This document shows, one piece after another, positions 54,803 through 64,000 of a stretch of DNA of 64,000 nt. The position numbers were made by a program, and so were the translations under genes. Every line of letters starts with the position of its first letter. The stretch's first letter is position 1. Below the pieces are notes generated by a model. The model did no database searches. It saw nothing but the letters and a program-made list of their open reading frames with translations, and was not told where the DNA came from. This DNA comes from Azolla caroliniana. Lineage: Eukaryota; Polypodiophyta. The stretch spans positions 10,106,001-10,170,000 of the forward strand of contig JBHGNT010000013.1 in NCBI GenBank assembly GCA_043228905.1, in the 5' to 3' direction.

Positions 54803-56362
54803 GGAACTCTTTGAAGACGGATAACACCTAATCCTTCGTCTTCAGCATAGAAATATTGTGAACCAGCATGCGACTTTGTATCCACATAGCATACGTCCGT
54901 ATGCACAAGTTCCAACGACATTTTCTTCCTCATCGGGGGCCTCGATCAAAACAGGGCTTTGTTCTGTTAGCTGGCCAGGCAATCGGCACACTTATCCAGA
55001 TGCACTTTCTTTACCTCCGGTAGGAGTTCCTTTTCAGTTAGCATCTACATTCCCTTTTGGCTCATGTGACATAGCCTCTTATGCCACAACTCACCAGTTG
55101 TGTTGGCTGCCATGTTCACTTCCCATCGAAATAATCGAGCATTCATTATGTATAGTGTGTTGGTTTTCCGGGCTCGAGCCACGATCAGACTCCCCTTATA
55201 GAACTTCATGACGTCGTTCCAGATGCTACCCATGTAGCCTTCATCATCCAGTTGACCGATTGATATCAAGTTTAGTCAAACTTCTGGAATGTGTCGAACA
55301 TCTCTCAGCACTAGTCTACACTCGGTTGACGTCATCAGACACACATCTCCAATGTTGACAAATCGGAATGCTCCTTCATTCCCCATTTTTACAAGACCAT
55401 GTCTTTGGCCTTGTATGATGAGAAGCACTTTCTATCGGGGGTTAGGTGAAACAACGCACCCGAAGCGACCACCCATGTTGATTCTTCGCCGACGAGATTG
55501 ATTTGATTTTATTCACTAATGAACAACAACTTCTCTTCACTTGCGGCAATTGCTAAGGTGTTCTTTCTGTCCAAGGTTTTCTTCCGCTCTATACCATCAG
55601 CTCCCCCTTTCTCCTTTCGAAAGTTCTTTTGGAATCGGCAGTTCTTTTGGAAGTGGCCCGGCTTTCCACAATAGAAGCACGTGGGCCTTTCCCTCGACTT
55701 CAACTTTGTCCCCAACTTATCTCAATTCTGCGGACTTCGATTTTGGTCTCTTCCTCGATTCGTGTCACTTTCCATGACGAGGGCCTTTGGGTTGGTATTG
55801 GAATCTTAGTCCTTTCGACGAGCTTCTTCATTCAATAAGCTCGACTTCACCTGCTCCAGTGATAGATGTTTGCCTTCCGGTCCGGCGTTGTCGAGTGTGA
55901 CAACGAGCGTCTCCAACCTGTCCAGAAGGAATCCGAGCAAGAATAGAGCTAATACCCCGTCGGCAACAGGTAATTCTAGAGAGGTGTTTTGGTTGATCAG
56001 TCCTTGGAAGGCATTAATATGCTTTGTTATGTTGGAGCCGTCTTGGTACCGGAGTCTCACGATTTTTCAGAAAATTGAGACTCTTTTCACGACATTCTTG
56101 TTCTCGAGCATTATGCCTATCTTCTTCCACAGGACATCCGCTTCTATTTCTTCACCGAAGTTGTTGTACAGACTCAGGTCTATAAAACACCTTATATATG
56201 CAGTTGCCTTCAAATGCAACACTTCCTAAGTCGATGCATCGATCTTGTTTGGCCTTATCCCTCCAAACTGCACCAACAACCAAAGGTCTTTGCACACGAG
56301 CATGTCTCTCCTCTTCGACTTCCACATTGAGTAGTTGGAGTTGGTCATGCCGCCGAACGAGT
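54803..56362 (-). pseudogene. Copia-6 gag, protease and integrase start
   Basis: Reading leftwards from MEDSFGGM (near 56362) there is copia gag (MRLRYQDGSNITKHINAFQG near 56060). The zinc knuckle (CFYCGKPGHFQKNC near 55680), a protease region near 55470, and GAG-pre-integrase (LWHKRLCHMSQKGM near 55085) follow. The first Asp block of integrase is LELVHTDVCYVDTKSHAG, near 54915. Frameshifts and stops are frequent. The sequence is interrupted at 54803 by Gypsy-5 and continues at 35886. Confidence 0.84.
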
Positions 56363-56385
56363 CTTCCATCACTCTAATACCACTT

Positions 56386-56974
56386 TGATAGGATCAAGAC
56401 AGACCACAACAGGTTGTGCTCACGAATATGTGTTCGGATGCAGTGAGAACAAGCAAGGCAATGCTCAGACAGAAGCAAATAGAAACGGAGAACTCAGAAA
56501 GGAGACACAAATATTTTACATGGAAAACCCGAAAAGGGAAAAAAACCACGGGGGCTCACAAACCCCGAGAAATAGGATCACTATGATAGAGGAGAAGCAT
56601 AATAAGAAACTTGGAGACAACAACTTCGAGATCTTCTTCATCCGTTTGACGGTTACAGAGCTACACACACACACACACAGAGTTACAAAGACAACTACCT
56701 TCTATATCACTATCTAACTAATAATGATCAACTACCTTAAATTTTTCCCTAGTTGTTTATATACTAAAACAACTTTCTGGCTATTTACAAGTATAGCCCA
56801 CAAGGACACACTAAGACTATTTACAAATAGTCTTCTGAATCAGCTTATGAAATCAATTTTCAATTTCGTTTTCGATTTCGATTCTCGATCTCGGCCTCAT
56901 CCAAAATACTCATTGACTCCATCCAATTCGCATCGTTCTCTTCTTCCCATCAGGTGGGACGTATTTTCCCAACA
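56386..56974 (-). repeat. 5' LTR of Copia-6 (589 bp)
   Basis: In element orientation it begins TGTTGGGAAAATACG and ends GATCCTATCA, followed by TGGTATTAGAG (primer site, with one change from the initiator-Met site). It contains a short CA microsatellite near 56664. Confidence 0.88.
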
Positions 56975-57777
56975 CAATAAACAATGTGATTGTTGAGAAT
57001 ATGCCTCATCATCTAGGTGTAACGCAAAATCTAGTCGCCGAGAGAGAGCATCTGCTTTCCCCTGTTGAACGCAGGGTCGAAACACGATTTCGAAGTCGTA
57101 CTCGGCGAGAAAAGATGACCAACGAGCCTACCTCGGATTCAATGTACGACTAGTGCTGAAGTAGATGAGATTCTTGTGGTCAGTCAACACCTGGATAGAA
57201 TGTTGGGCCCCATCGAGATAGGGTCGCCATTCGGCGAACACAAAGATGATAGTTGCAAGCTCCTTGTTGTAGACCGGATAATTGATTTCCGGGGCTGTAA
57301 ATTTCTGGGAGTAGAAGGCGGCCGGATGTAGTGTGCCATCGTTGTCTGGCTGGGATAGGACCATGCCAATGGCGAAGTTAGAGGCATCAGTTTCAACCTG
57401 GAAGGGTCTCTTGGGGTCGGGGTGAACCAATACTTGGACTGAGAGGAAAGCTGCTTTGAGGGTCTCAAAAGCATTATGTGTTGCGGGGGTCCAGAGAAAT
57501 GGAGTATCTTTTCAAGTAAGTTGGATGAGAGGTTGCACGAAGGAAGAAAACTTGTCTATAAATCTTCTGTATAAATTTGCGAAACCAAGAAATTATTGTA
57601 CCTCTTATCATGTAACCCAATAATTCGACAGAGGTTTGATTGAATTCACATTTCTCACTTTTGGCATAAAGCCCATATTCCCGAAGTTTGATTAGAACCA
57701 GCCGGACGTGTTGTGTGTGCTCCTCTAAGTTAGAAGAAAAAACTAGGATGTCGTCTAGATAGATTACCACGAAATGT
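56975..57777 (-). pseudogene. Gypsy-4 reverse transcriptase and RNase H
   Basis: From right to left there is RT palm sequence (HFVVIYLDDILVFSSNLEEH near 57770, catalytic YLDD), the thumb, and a frameshift near 57600. RNase H follows (QVETDASNFAIGMVLSQPDN near 57400, INYPVYNKELATII, LTDHKNLIYFST), then the connection into FRPCVQQGKADALSRR (near 57085). It is cut on the right by the Copia-8 LTR and on the left by the Copia-6 LTR. Confidence 0.85.
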
Positions 57778-57955
57778 TGTAATAAACTAATTAGTTTAGA
57801 ATATGTAAATAGAAAAATCAATTATAAAATAAAACGCTACACTATATGAACAAGTGCACCCCAAAAATAGGGTGCACCTATAACCACCACATTTGCTCTC
57901 TGTGTGGTCGGTTGGTTCTAGAGAGAGACAAAACTATCATTTAATAAAGTTTCTT

Positions 57956-58006
<51 letters not shown>

Positions 58007-58023
58007 ATTTCTTATTTCCTACA
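57778..58023 (+). repeat. 5' LTR of Copia-8 (about 246 bp)
   Basis: It probably begins TGTAATAAACTAATTAG and ends TTTCCTACA next to the primer site. It contains the hairpin GTGCACCC...GGGTGCAC (57853-57878) and a CT dinucleotide run of about 45 bases (57957-58002). The left boundary is inferred. Confidence 0.7.
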
Positions 58024-58115
58024 TGGTATTAGAGCGGTGAAGGAGTCCAACCCCACCAAGAATTGTGTCACAGTGTTAATAACGAACGTGTGAATTAAAG
58101 AAACGATTTTCGACC

Positions 58116-59026
58116 ATGTCAAACGTTGGAGTGATAGCAAATGTGGCGGCAAATGCTACCCAAGTATCGTCTCACACTTATAACATTGAAAATTTGACTG
58201 ATAAAAACTATCAACCATGGCGTATGACCATGGAAATTATATTAGAACAACATGACTTGTTAAATATCGTTGATGGAACCGACGTGTGCCCCGACATTAA
58301 TGTCCCCACAAATGCACTTGACGTGCAAACATGGAAGCGATGTGATTTAAACGCTCACTTAGAACTTCTCCTTCATATGGAGGACACACTTAAGCAAAGT
58401 GTGAGAACCTTGACTATGTCCAAACAAATATGGGAATCATAGATTAGAGGCTGATTACCTCCATACGGACGTTACGTCCCAAGTTGCAAATTTAAAAACT
58501 TTAATGAATATGAATATAAATGAAAATGATGATGTTGACACGTTTGGTTAAAAATTGGAGACTTCAACATGATGATGTGATCCTTTCAGGACTTAGTTTG
58601 CCATTTTCCGTTCAATCCACCCTCTTATTAGCCGCCCTACCCCCATCATGTCAACCATTTATAAGCACAAAATCCACATCAACCAACATTAGTGTCCCAA
58701 CGTTAGTGACATCAATCTCACAAGAAAACATACTTTGTAGGGCAATAAATCAACCCCCCACATCTCACACCACACTTTATATCAAACATCCTAATTACAA
58801 TAAAAAATCTTACAATAAACCTAGATCAACATACCAACCTAATAACTCCAAATTTTATTCACGGACCTCTAAATTTAATGATTCAAGGAATCATAACAAA
58901 TCTAGGTTCCTTAGATCCTTTTGCAAAAATTGTCAAAGGAGTGGACATGAAATGAAATATTGTTATAGGAATTCTAACAACAATGGGAAAAGAACATATA
59001 AAGAAGCCCAATATTACAATGCATAA
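58116..59026 (+). pseudogene. Copia-8 gag
   Basis: The frame starts MSNVGVIANVAANATQVSSH with the copia gag blocks ENLTDKNYQPWRMTMEIILE and LLLHMEDTLKQSVRTLTMSK. It breaks at 58440-58530 and resumes with an Asn/Ser-rich basic region. It ends in a CCHC knuckle (CKNCQRSGHEMKYC near 58930). Stops separate the parts. Confidence 0.8.
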
Positions 59027-59039
59027 CATGATGACTACG

Positions 59040-60066
59040 ATCAAAATAATGACATATGTCATAATGATCAAAATTCCAATGAGGATAATGAAGATTCTTT
59101 CATTGCCTTCATGGCCCTCACTTCATTTAACAACTCTCCCACTTCAATGTCACCTCACCTCAAGGGTTGAATGGCTCAAAGACTATAAGGTCTTAGAACA
59201 TCCTTTCCTGATGAGATTTGGGAACAATGGGGTTGAATATGCCCTTGGACATGGGACTGCCCATCTTGAACTCTCTGATGGGAAATTCATTGAAATCAAT
59301 GAAGTTTATTGTATACCTAACATAGCAAAAAACTTGATATCTATCAATAAACTCACAAATGATAATTTACATTCGTCGAGTTTTATCACAAATATTGTAT
59401 CATTCGTCATAAGACACCCTCTGGACAAGGCTATGTCGTTAATTGTCCACGACAAGGATGTCTTTACCTTTTAGGCCGCTTGGTGGTACCTGCTAAAGAA
59501 ACACACCATATAGATGATTCAAACACATCAAACTATGTGACCTTACTATGTCACTATTGATTAGGTCACTTAAACCATCAAACAATGGTTCACATGGCCC
59601 AACAACATATAGCAATTGGGTTTAGTCTTCCTAGTAAAACGAAACTATCCCTTTGCGGAGGGTGTATATTTGTAAAACTCTCTAACTCCCCATTTCCATC
59701 CCATCCTACAACGACCACTAAACCCCTCCAACTAGTACACACAGATATATGTGGTCCTTTGTTTACCCCCATCCTACTTGGAAATGTATATTTCCTAACA
59801 TTTATCGATGACTTTACTCGTTTCACGATGGTCACGCTTCTAAAGACAAAATGTACCGATCAAGTCCTTGAGAAATTCAAAGCCTATCATAAACTTGTAA
59901 CAAACCAACAAGATTTACCCCTTAAAGTACTCCAATCAGATAATGGTGGAGAATTCAAGTCCCAAAACTTCCAACTTATTGCCAAAACCATGGGATTCAA
60001 CAACGGTTTACCATCCCATATATACCTCAACACAATTCACGGGCTGAACGATTGTTTACAAACCGT
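59040..60066 (+). pseudogene. Copia-8 protease region and integrase start
   Basis: The protease and GAG-pre-integrase region is recognisable (VYCIPNIAKNLISINKLTND near 59320). Integrase follows: zinc-binding CGGCIFVK, the first Asp block LVHTDICGPLFTPILLGNVY (near 59730), FIDDFTRF, and the second Asp block LQSDNGGEFKSQNF (near 59932). It is truncated near HGLNDCLQT at the solo LTR. Frameshifts near 59100 and 59475 disrupt it. Confidence 0.82.
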
Positions 60067-60469
60067 TGTCGTGAAAATTTTCGGCAATAGTGTGAAAATC
60101 CCATAAAACGTACGAAATCGAGTATGAATCACATAATACAATAATTGTGAAGATAACATTTTAAATAAATTTAATATCTAAGTACAAAATGATGGAGGTT
60201 TCGAATGCACTTTATTACACGAGAAACAGACAACTAAATGTCAAGATATGAGGGTATAAAGTTTGTGAAAGGAAAAGGGAAAATTGTGAGATATCCCACA
60301 TAGGCACGACAAATACGGCTCTCATCATATATAAGGTAGAGCAAAAGATATTATCTTTGTGTCTATGTGTGGAGCATAGAGAGTTCAAGGTAACTTGAAC
60401 TAAGAGTGGAGGTGGGCTAGCTACTCGCAAAGGGTTTTGGCCAACCAAAACCGGACCGGTGATGAAGCC

Positions 60470-60690
60470 GATGATCCGGCGCCGGTAAGACGACGGCATC
60501 CGGCAAGGCACCGGTAACCGACGACATCCGGCGGCGGCACCGGTATCCGGCGCCGGTAAGACGACGGCATCCGGCGAGGCACCGGTATCCGGCGCCGGTA
60601 AGACGACGGCATCCGGCGAGGCACCGGTAACCGATTGCATCTGGCGGCAACACCGGTATCCGGCATTCGACGAACCAACGTCCGGCGACT
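60470..60690. repeat. GC-rich minisatellite in Gypsy-1 LTR
   Basis: Variants of CGGCATCCGGCGAGGCACCG and ACCGGTATCCGGCGCCGGTA alternate about six times. Shorter versions occur in the other two LTRs, so repeat number varies between copies. Confidence 0.8.
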
Positions 60691-60736
60691 AGATAAATAA
60701 ATATATAAATATATATACATATATACATATACGAGA

Positions 60737-60801
60737 GCAAGTAAGGATTCGAACCTTGCACCTCCAAGTTAGGAATCAATTGGCTTACCATTAAGCCATG
60801 C
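60737..60801 (-). other. tRNA-like segment inside Gypsy-1 solo LTR
   Basis: This is the same as at 54244-54310: A box TGGCTTAATGG and B box GGTTCGAATCC on the minus strand. Confidence 0.65.
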
Positions 60802-61264
60802 TATTTAGTTCAAATTATATTTCTATCATTGTACTTTTACATGTAAATTCTCATACATGAGAGCTAAAATGAGTGACATGGTTATCATGCACAACATGTA
60901 ATACATAAGCGCCAAATGACAAACATGCAATTTATGCATGTCTTGTACCCTCACATGCAGCATATGCATAAGAGCATCTATAAAAGAAGGAAGGGGGAGG
61001 AGAAAAAACACGTTTTTTTTTATGAAATTAAGAAGAGGAAATTCGTTATCAAATTGATCGTGTAACTTATTTCTTAAATCTAAAGTTAAAAGTTCAATCA
61101 ATCTCTCTCAATCGTGTAATCTCAACTTCTCTCTTTCCCAATCTATCTTAAGTACTTTCTCGCTAAAGCTTGCGCCAAAGCTTGTACCGACTTTGAATCC
61201 TTCCGGTCCAGAACCCCGACGGTTCCGCCTCACGATCCGCGCGTAGTGACGGATCTTCACGACA

Positions 61265-62075
61265 CCGTGCACTTCAATATATAGAAATCAACACCTACTG
61301 AATTTCCTTCTTTTGCATTTACAGTGAAATTATCCCCAATGTTTATTACGTCACTAAGAGTATCTCCACATCCCTCATATGTGAAGTCAGCATTGTTTTT
61401 TGTTTCTCCATCAGTTGCCTCCTTATCATTCAATGTATGGTACTCCCAATTCTGAATATATGCTTTGTTTAAACAATGACTCCAATTTCCCTACACACAA
61501 TGGAAGCAAAAACAAGTTAATTTTCTAACTGCAATACAATGATCATCTAACCTAGAATAACCCCAAACTACATGGAGAGATCGCAATTCGGGAATTCCTT
61601 GGCACTCCCATGTCTTCTCCCTATTTATTTCATCTATCCTCACTTCCCAAAATACTCGTTGCACTCATTGACATATTAGTTCTTAAAAATTCGACTACAT
61701 GTGCTGCACAATTCATATGCACACCGTCTGCCTTTAGTTGTTCATGGGTAAGTGCCCGCTTTATAATGCACTTGTTCCATCATGTTCACCTTTACCATGG
61801 TTGGACCCAAAATAATTTCATCTCATCTCCAAACCCGTTACAAAAGATACCCTCCAACAAAATAAAATGGGCGTCTAGCCTTGAATTGTGATGCAGCTCT
61901 ATCAAACCAAACCCAATGTTGAGTAAGCTCCAAATGTTGAGTTAATAACCATTGCCAATGTAACTTAAAACGGTGTTGGACAAACAAGGTATCATGCTTC
62001 TTATCATTAGAAATAAAAAAATGAATTACTTTCTTAACATCACTTGAAACTCGAAAATATGTTATGTGCACAAAA
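61265..62075 (-). pseudogene. Decayed gene of an unnamed conserved family, C-terminal part
   Basis: The minus strand reads, with frameshifts, HDTLFVQHRFKLHWQWL and a WFDRAASQFKARRPFYFV block (likely from SDGC..QFK). Next come a GKGEHDG...ALTHEQLKADGVHMNCAA block, TWECQGIPELRSLHVVWGYS, and a Cys cluster VRKLTCFCFHCV/GNWSHC. It ends near DFYILKCT at the LTR. I recall large uncharacterised plant and animal proteins with this HGKGxxDGxG pattern but cannot name the family or its function. It could be a host gene or a transposon-encoded protein. Stops show it is dead. Confidence 0.6.
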
Positions 62076-62372
62076 TGTTATATGGTTTTAGCGTTAGGGT
62101 TGTTGATAAATGGTGACACAAAGAGAGAGGACCAGAGAAAAAGATTGAGAGTGAACTATTCCTTCTTCATTTATTCCCCATAAGGGGTTAAATAGTTACA
62201 AAAGGGTAGATACATAGGGGTGCAAGCCCCCTTGGCCATTCACTTTAATCACTCACTCACACCTCTTCTTATTTGTTCACATGCACACACGTGTGCATGT
62301 GTTCACATACGTATCTACTCACGCTGACAATTACACTTACACATACACATCTCATTGTGGTCACCAAAATAT
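62076..62372 (+). repeat. LTR-J copy, truncated
   Basis: It starts TGTTATATGGTTTTAGCG and follows the LTR-J sequence through CCCCATAAGGGGTTAAATAG and the CACACGTGTGCATG near-palindrome. It lacks about the last 60 bases. It is followed directly by another LTR-J copy. Confidence 0.72.
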
Positions 62373-62577
62373 TGTTGTAGATTTTAGGGTTAGAGTTAAT
62401 AATGATGATGAAGATAGAAATAGGGTTAACGATGATGATGATAATGAATGTTGATGGTGATGGTGATGATGACGATTGCGGGATTGATGGCTATGGCGAT
62501 GGCATTGTGAATCATTGTGGGGTGGGGGATGGTGCCTAGAATAGATCCACCCCCCTCCCAAGGGGGTTCAACGTAAA

Positions 62578-62638
<61 letters not shown>

Positions 62639-62940
62639 GTCACCAAAGAGAGATAGAGATGAGAGAGAACTTCTTCATTGTTCATTCATTCCCCATAAGG
62701 GGTTAAATAGTTACAAAAGGGTAGAAACCCAGGGGTGCAAGCCCCCTTGTCCATTCACACTAATCACTCACTCACAGCTCTTCGTATATGTCCACATGCA
62801 CACATCTGTGCATGTGTTCACATACGCATCTACTCACACTCACAATTATACTTACACATTTACACATACACATCAACAACATTATAGCATTCCACGTTGA
62901 CTCATCACACTCAACTCTCCGTACATCTTGTACAGTAACA
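62373..62940 (+). repeat. LTR-J copy with adjacent primer-like site
   Basis: It runs from TGTTGTAGATTTTAGGG to GTACAGTAACA and is expanded by a GA run of about 55 bases (62582-62636). Next to it, at 62946, TGGCACGCCCGTGGG looks like a gypsy primer-binding site. That suggests LTR-J belongs to a Ty3/gypsy element and that this copy is a 5' LTR with its interior deleted. Confidence 0.7.
62582..62636. repeat. GA microsatellite
   Basis: About 27 GA dinucleotides lie in the LTR-J copy. Shorter GA or CT runs occur at 1667, 5981, 32815, 33170 and 57957. Confidence 0.9.
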
Positions 62941-63079
62941 CATTATGGCACGCCCGTGGGAAAGTGCCTTGCACTTCGATCCCACATGCCTTGATCATCA
63001 TCTCTATACGACTGGAACTTCCATCGGTCCTCTTCATCTATCGAGTCTCTCGATGGGAACACTTGACTCGAACATCTCC

Positions 63080-63600
63080 TAGAGACGCCATGAATAAATG
63101 AAGTTGTGTTTAATGAATTTTCCTAGAGGTACTACAAATAGAGACACCAAATCCCTTGGTTTAAGCGACTTCTTTCTTTTACACACCTTTGCTTCGAAAT
63201 TGTTGTCCACGGACTCAAATAACTTGACAGAGATTAATATTTCAATACTCAACTCTTTTGGACATCACCTAAATCTACTAGGTCCACAATCTTGACATAA
63301 ACCCATGACAAATTTATAATTGTCGAAGATAGCCTCATATTCTCTCGAACACAATACTGAATCTAAAAGACCACTGATGGACAAGATAACATGCTCTGAT
63401 GATTTACAGTGCTCTTGTAGGATAGATCGACAAATTGGGCTCTCACAAGTGCAGACTACATCCTCTAAAGATGAGTTGTGGTGACTTAGTAGATTAACAA
63501 AATCCTTGAGGAAACCCATTTGTACATGGTAAATGCAACATGTGTATCGATCCTTTAAGCGTCTCACAAAGTGTCACTTAAGAGACTCTAATGTTCGTAG
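63080..63600 (-). pseudogene. Decayed gene of the same unnamed family, upstream part
   Basis: The minus strand has an open stretch with RRLKDRYTCCIYHVQMGFLK, FVNLLSHHNSSLEDVVCTC, SREYEAIFDNYKFVMGLCQD and CGPSRF. After one stop it continues CPKELSIEILISVKLFESVD and LGKFIKHNFIYSW. The order (Cys-rich part, then the HxFxxxW part, then the 61265-62075 blocks) fits one gene split by LTR-J copies, with 20-30 residues missing at the split. No start codon or promoter can be assigned. Confidence 0.55.
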
Positions 63601-63690
63601 TTGAACTTTGATATTTGGATGCATTCGCTTTTAAACCTAATAAATAAATCTACTTGCGTAATAAGAAGGGAGTTCTGATGCTATCTGATG

Positions 63691-64000
63691 TAGCTAGTTA
63701 GATATAGTGTGGTAGCTAATTAGCTATGATAATATTTTGATGCAACTATGATATTATTCTAATGGAGTTGATTAGCTATGATCATATTCTGATGTAGGTA
63801 ATTAGCTATGATCATCCTCTAGTGTAGGTAATTAGCTATTTTGATGTAGCTAATTAGCTATTACGAGTAGCTAGTTAGCTATGATCATATTTTGATGTAG
63901 CTAATTAGCAACATTGATAGCTAATTAGCTGATCATAGCTTGTTAGCTATTGCCAGTAGCTAATTAGCTGTTACTAGTAGCTAGGTAGCTATTATCATAT
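63691..64000. repeat. AGCTAATTAGCT array at the window end
   Basis: The palindrome AGCTAATTAGCT or close variants (TAGCTAGTTAGCTA, GGTAATTAGCTATG) recur about every 20-40 bases, often followed by ATGATCATATTTTGATGTAG. It resembles the array in Copia-4 LTRs but has different spacers. It continues beyond the window. Confidence 0.8.

Larger units (their letters stand above)
57778..60066 (+). mobile_element. Copia-8, 5' half of a copia element
   Basis: This plus-strand element has a short LTR, a primer site (TGGTATTAGAGCGG, 58024), gag, protease and the first part of integrase. It ends at the Gypsy-1 solo LTR (60067), and what follows that LTR is not Copia-8. It belongs to a different copia lineage from the others here. 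Confidence 0.85.
60067..61264 (+). repeat. Gypsy-1 LTR copy, probably solo (1198 bp)
   Basis: It begins TGTCGTGAAAAT, ends ATCTTCACGACA, and is flanked by CCGT on both sides (60063-60066 and 61265-61268). It is about 200 bp longer than the other copies, mainly because of a GC-rich minisatellite. TATA is at 60979, and a tRNA-like segment lies on the minus strand at 60737-60801. The left neighbour is Copia-8 and the right neighbour an unrelated gene remnant. Confidence 0.86.

Noticed and set aside
61490-61560. Intron between GT near 61532 and AG near 61495 in the minus-strand gene remnant
   Set aside because: The coding frame reads through this stretch with a Cys-rich block and a single stop, so a decayed exon fits better than an intron.

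Overview
This window looks like nuclear DNA from a land plant with a large, repeat-rich genome. It is made almost entirely of LTR retrotransposons of both plant superfamilies, Ty1/copia and Ty3/gypsy. Most are broken by stops, frameshifts, deletions and later insertions. I see no intact host protein gene. The lineage clue is an organelle-derived insert (about 37426-47275). Its plastid reading frames carry codons that look like unedited RNA-editing sites of both types: C-to-U (an ACG start, Thr for Ile, Pro for Leu) and U-to-C (a TGA where Arg-18 of PsbE belongs). That pattern suggests a fern, a hornwort or a lycophyte such as Isoetes rather than a seed plant. This is inference.

Layout (element names are local to this report). 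1-1282: unrecognised. 1283-6450: Copia-1, minus strand, with a long gag-protease-integrase frame. It sits against the remnant Copia-2 (6451-8625). 8626-16718: Copia-3, plus strand, split by the nested Copia-4 (10120-14380), which has 5-bp target duplications and lacks reverse transcriptase. 16719-18917: left half of Gypsy-1 (long LTR, gag). 18918-20373: deleted Gypsy-2 copy. 20390-22299: Gypsy-3, a chromodomain element with a duplicated pol/LTR junction. 22330-22678: copia gag scrap. 22679-29006: Gypsy-2, minus strand, with both LTRs. 29007-30111: 5' part of Copia-5.

30509-57777 is one deep nest. Gypsy-4 (minus) contains Copia-6 (minus, 32406-56974). Copia-6 contains Gypsy-5 (plus, 35887-54802). 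The gag of Gypsy-5 contains about 3.7 kb of plastid and mitochondrial DNA. That DNA contains Copia-7 (plus, 37583-43713), and Copia-7 contains a solo LTR (40055-40777). A right-hand fragment of Gypsy-1 (52040-54706) also lies in the 3' part of Gypsy-5, and LTR-J lies in the left LTR of Copia-6.

The right flank holds Copia-8 (57778-60066), a Gypsy-1 solo LTR (60067-61264), a decayed minus-strand gene of a conserved family I cannot name (61265-63600) interrupted by LTR-J copies, and an array of the palindrome AGCTAATTAGCT that runs off the end.

The most unusual patterns cut across families. Degenerate tRNA-like segments lie inside LTRs of four families. The Gypsy-1-like LTRs are flanked by 4-bp duplications that always read NCGT. 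Gypsy-2 has hairpin motifs at exact 56-bp spacing in its leader. Copia-7 carries an extra charged reading frame after pol, between two polypurine-like tracts.
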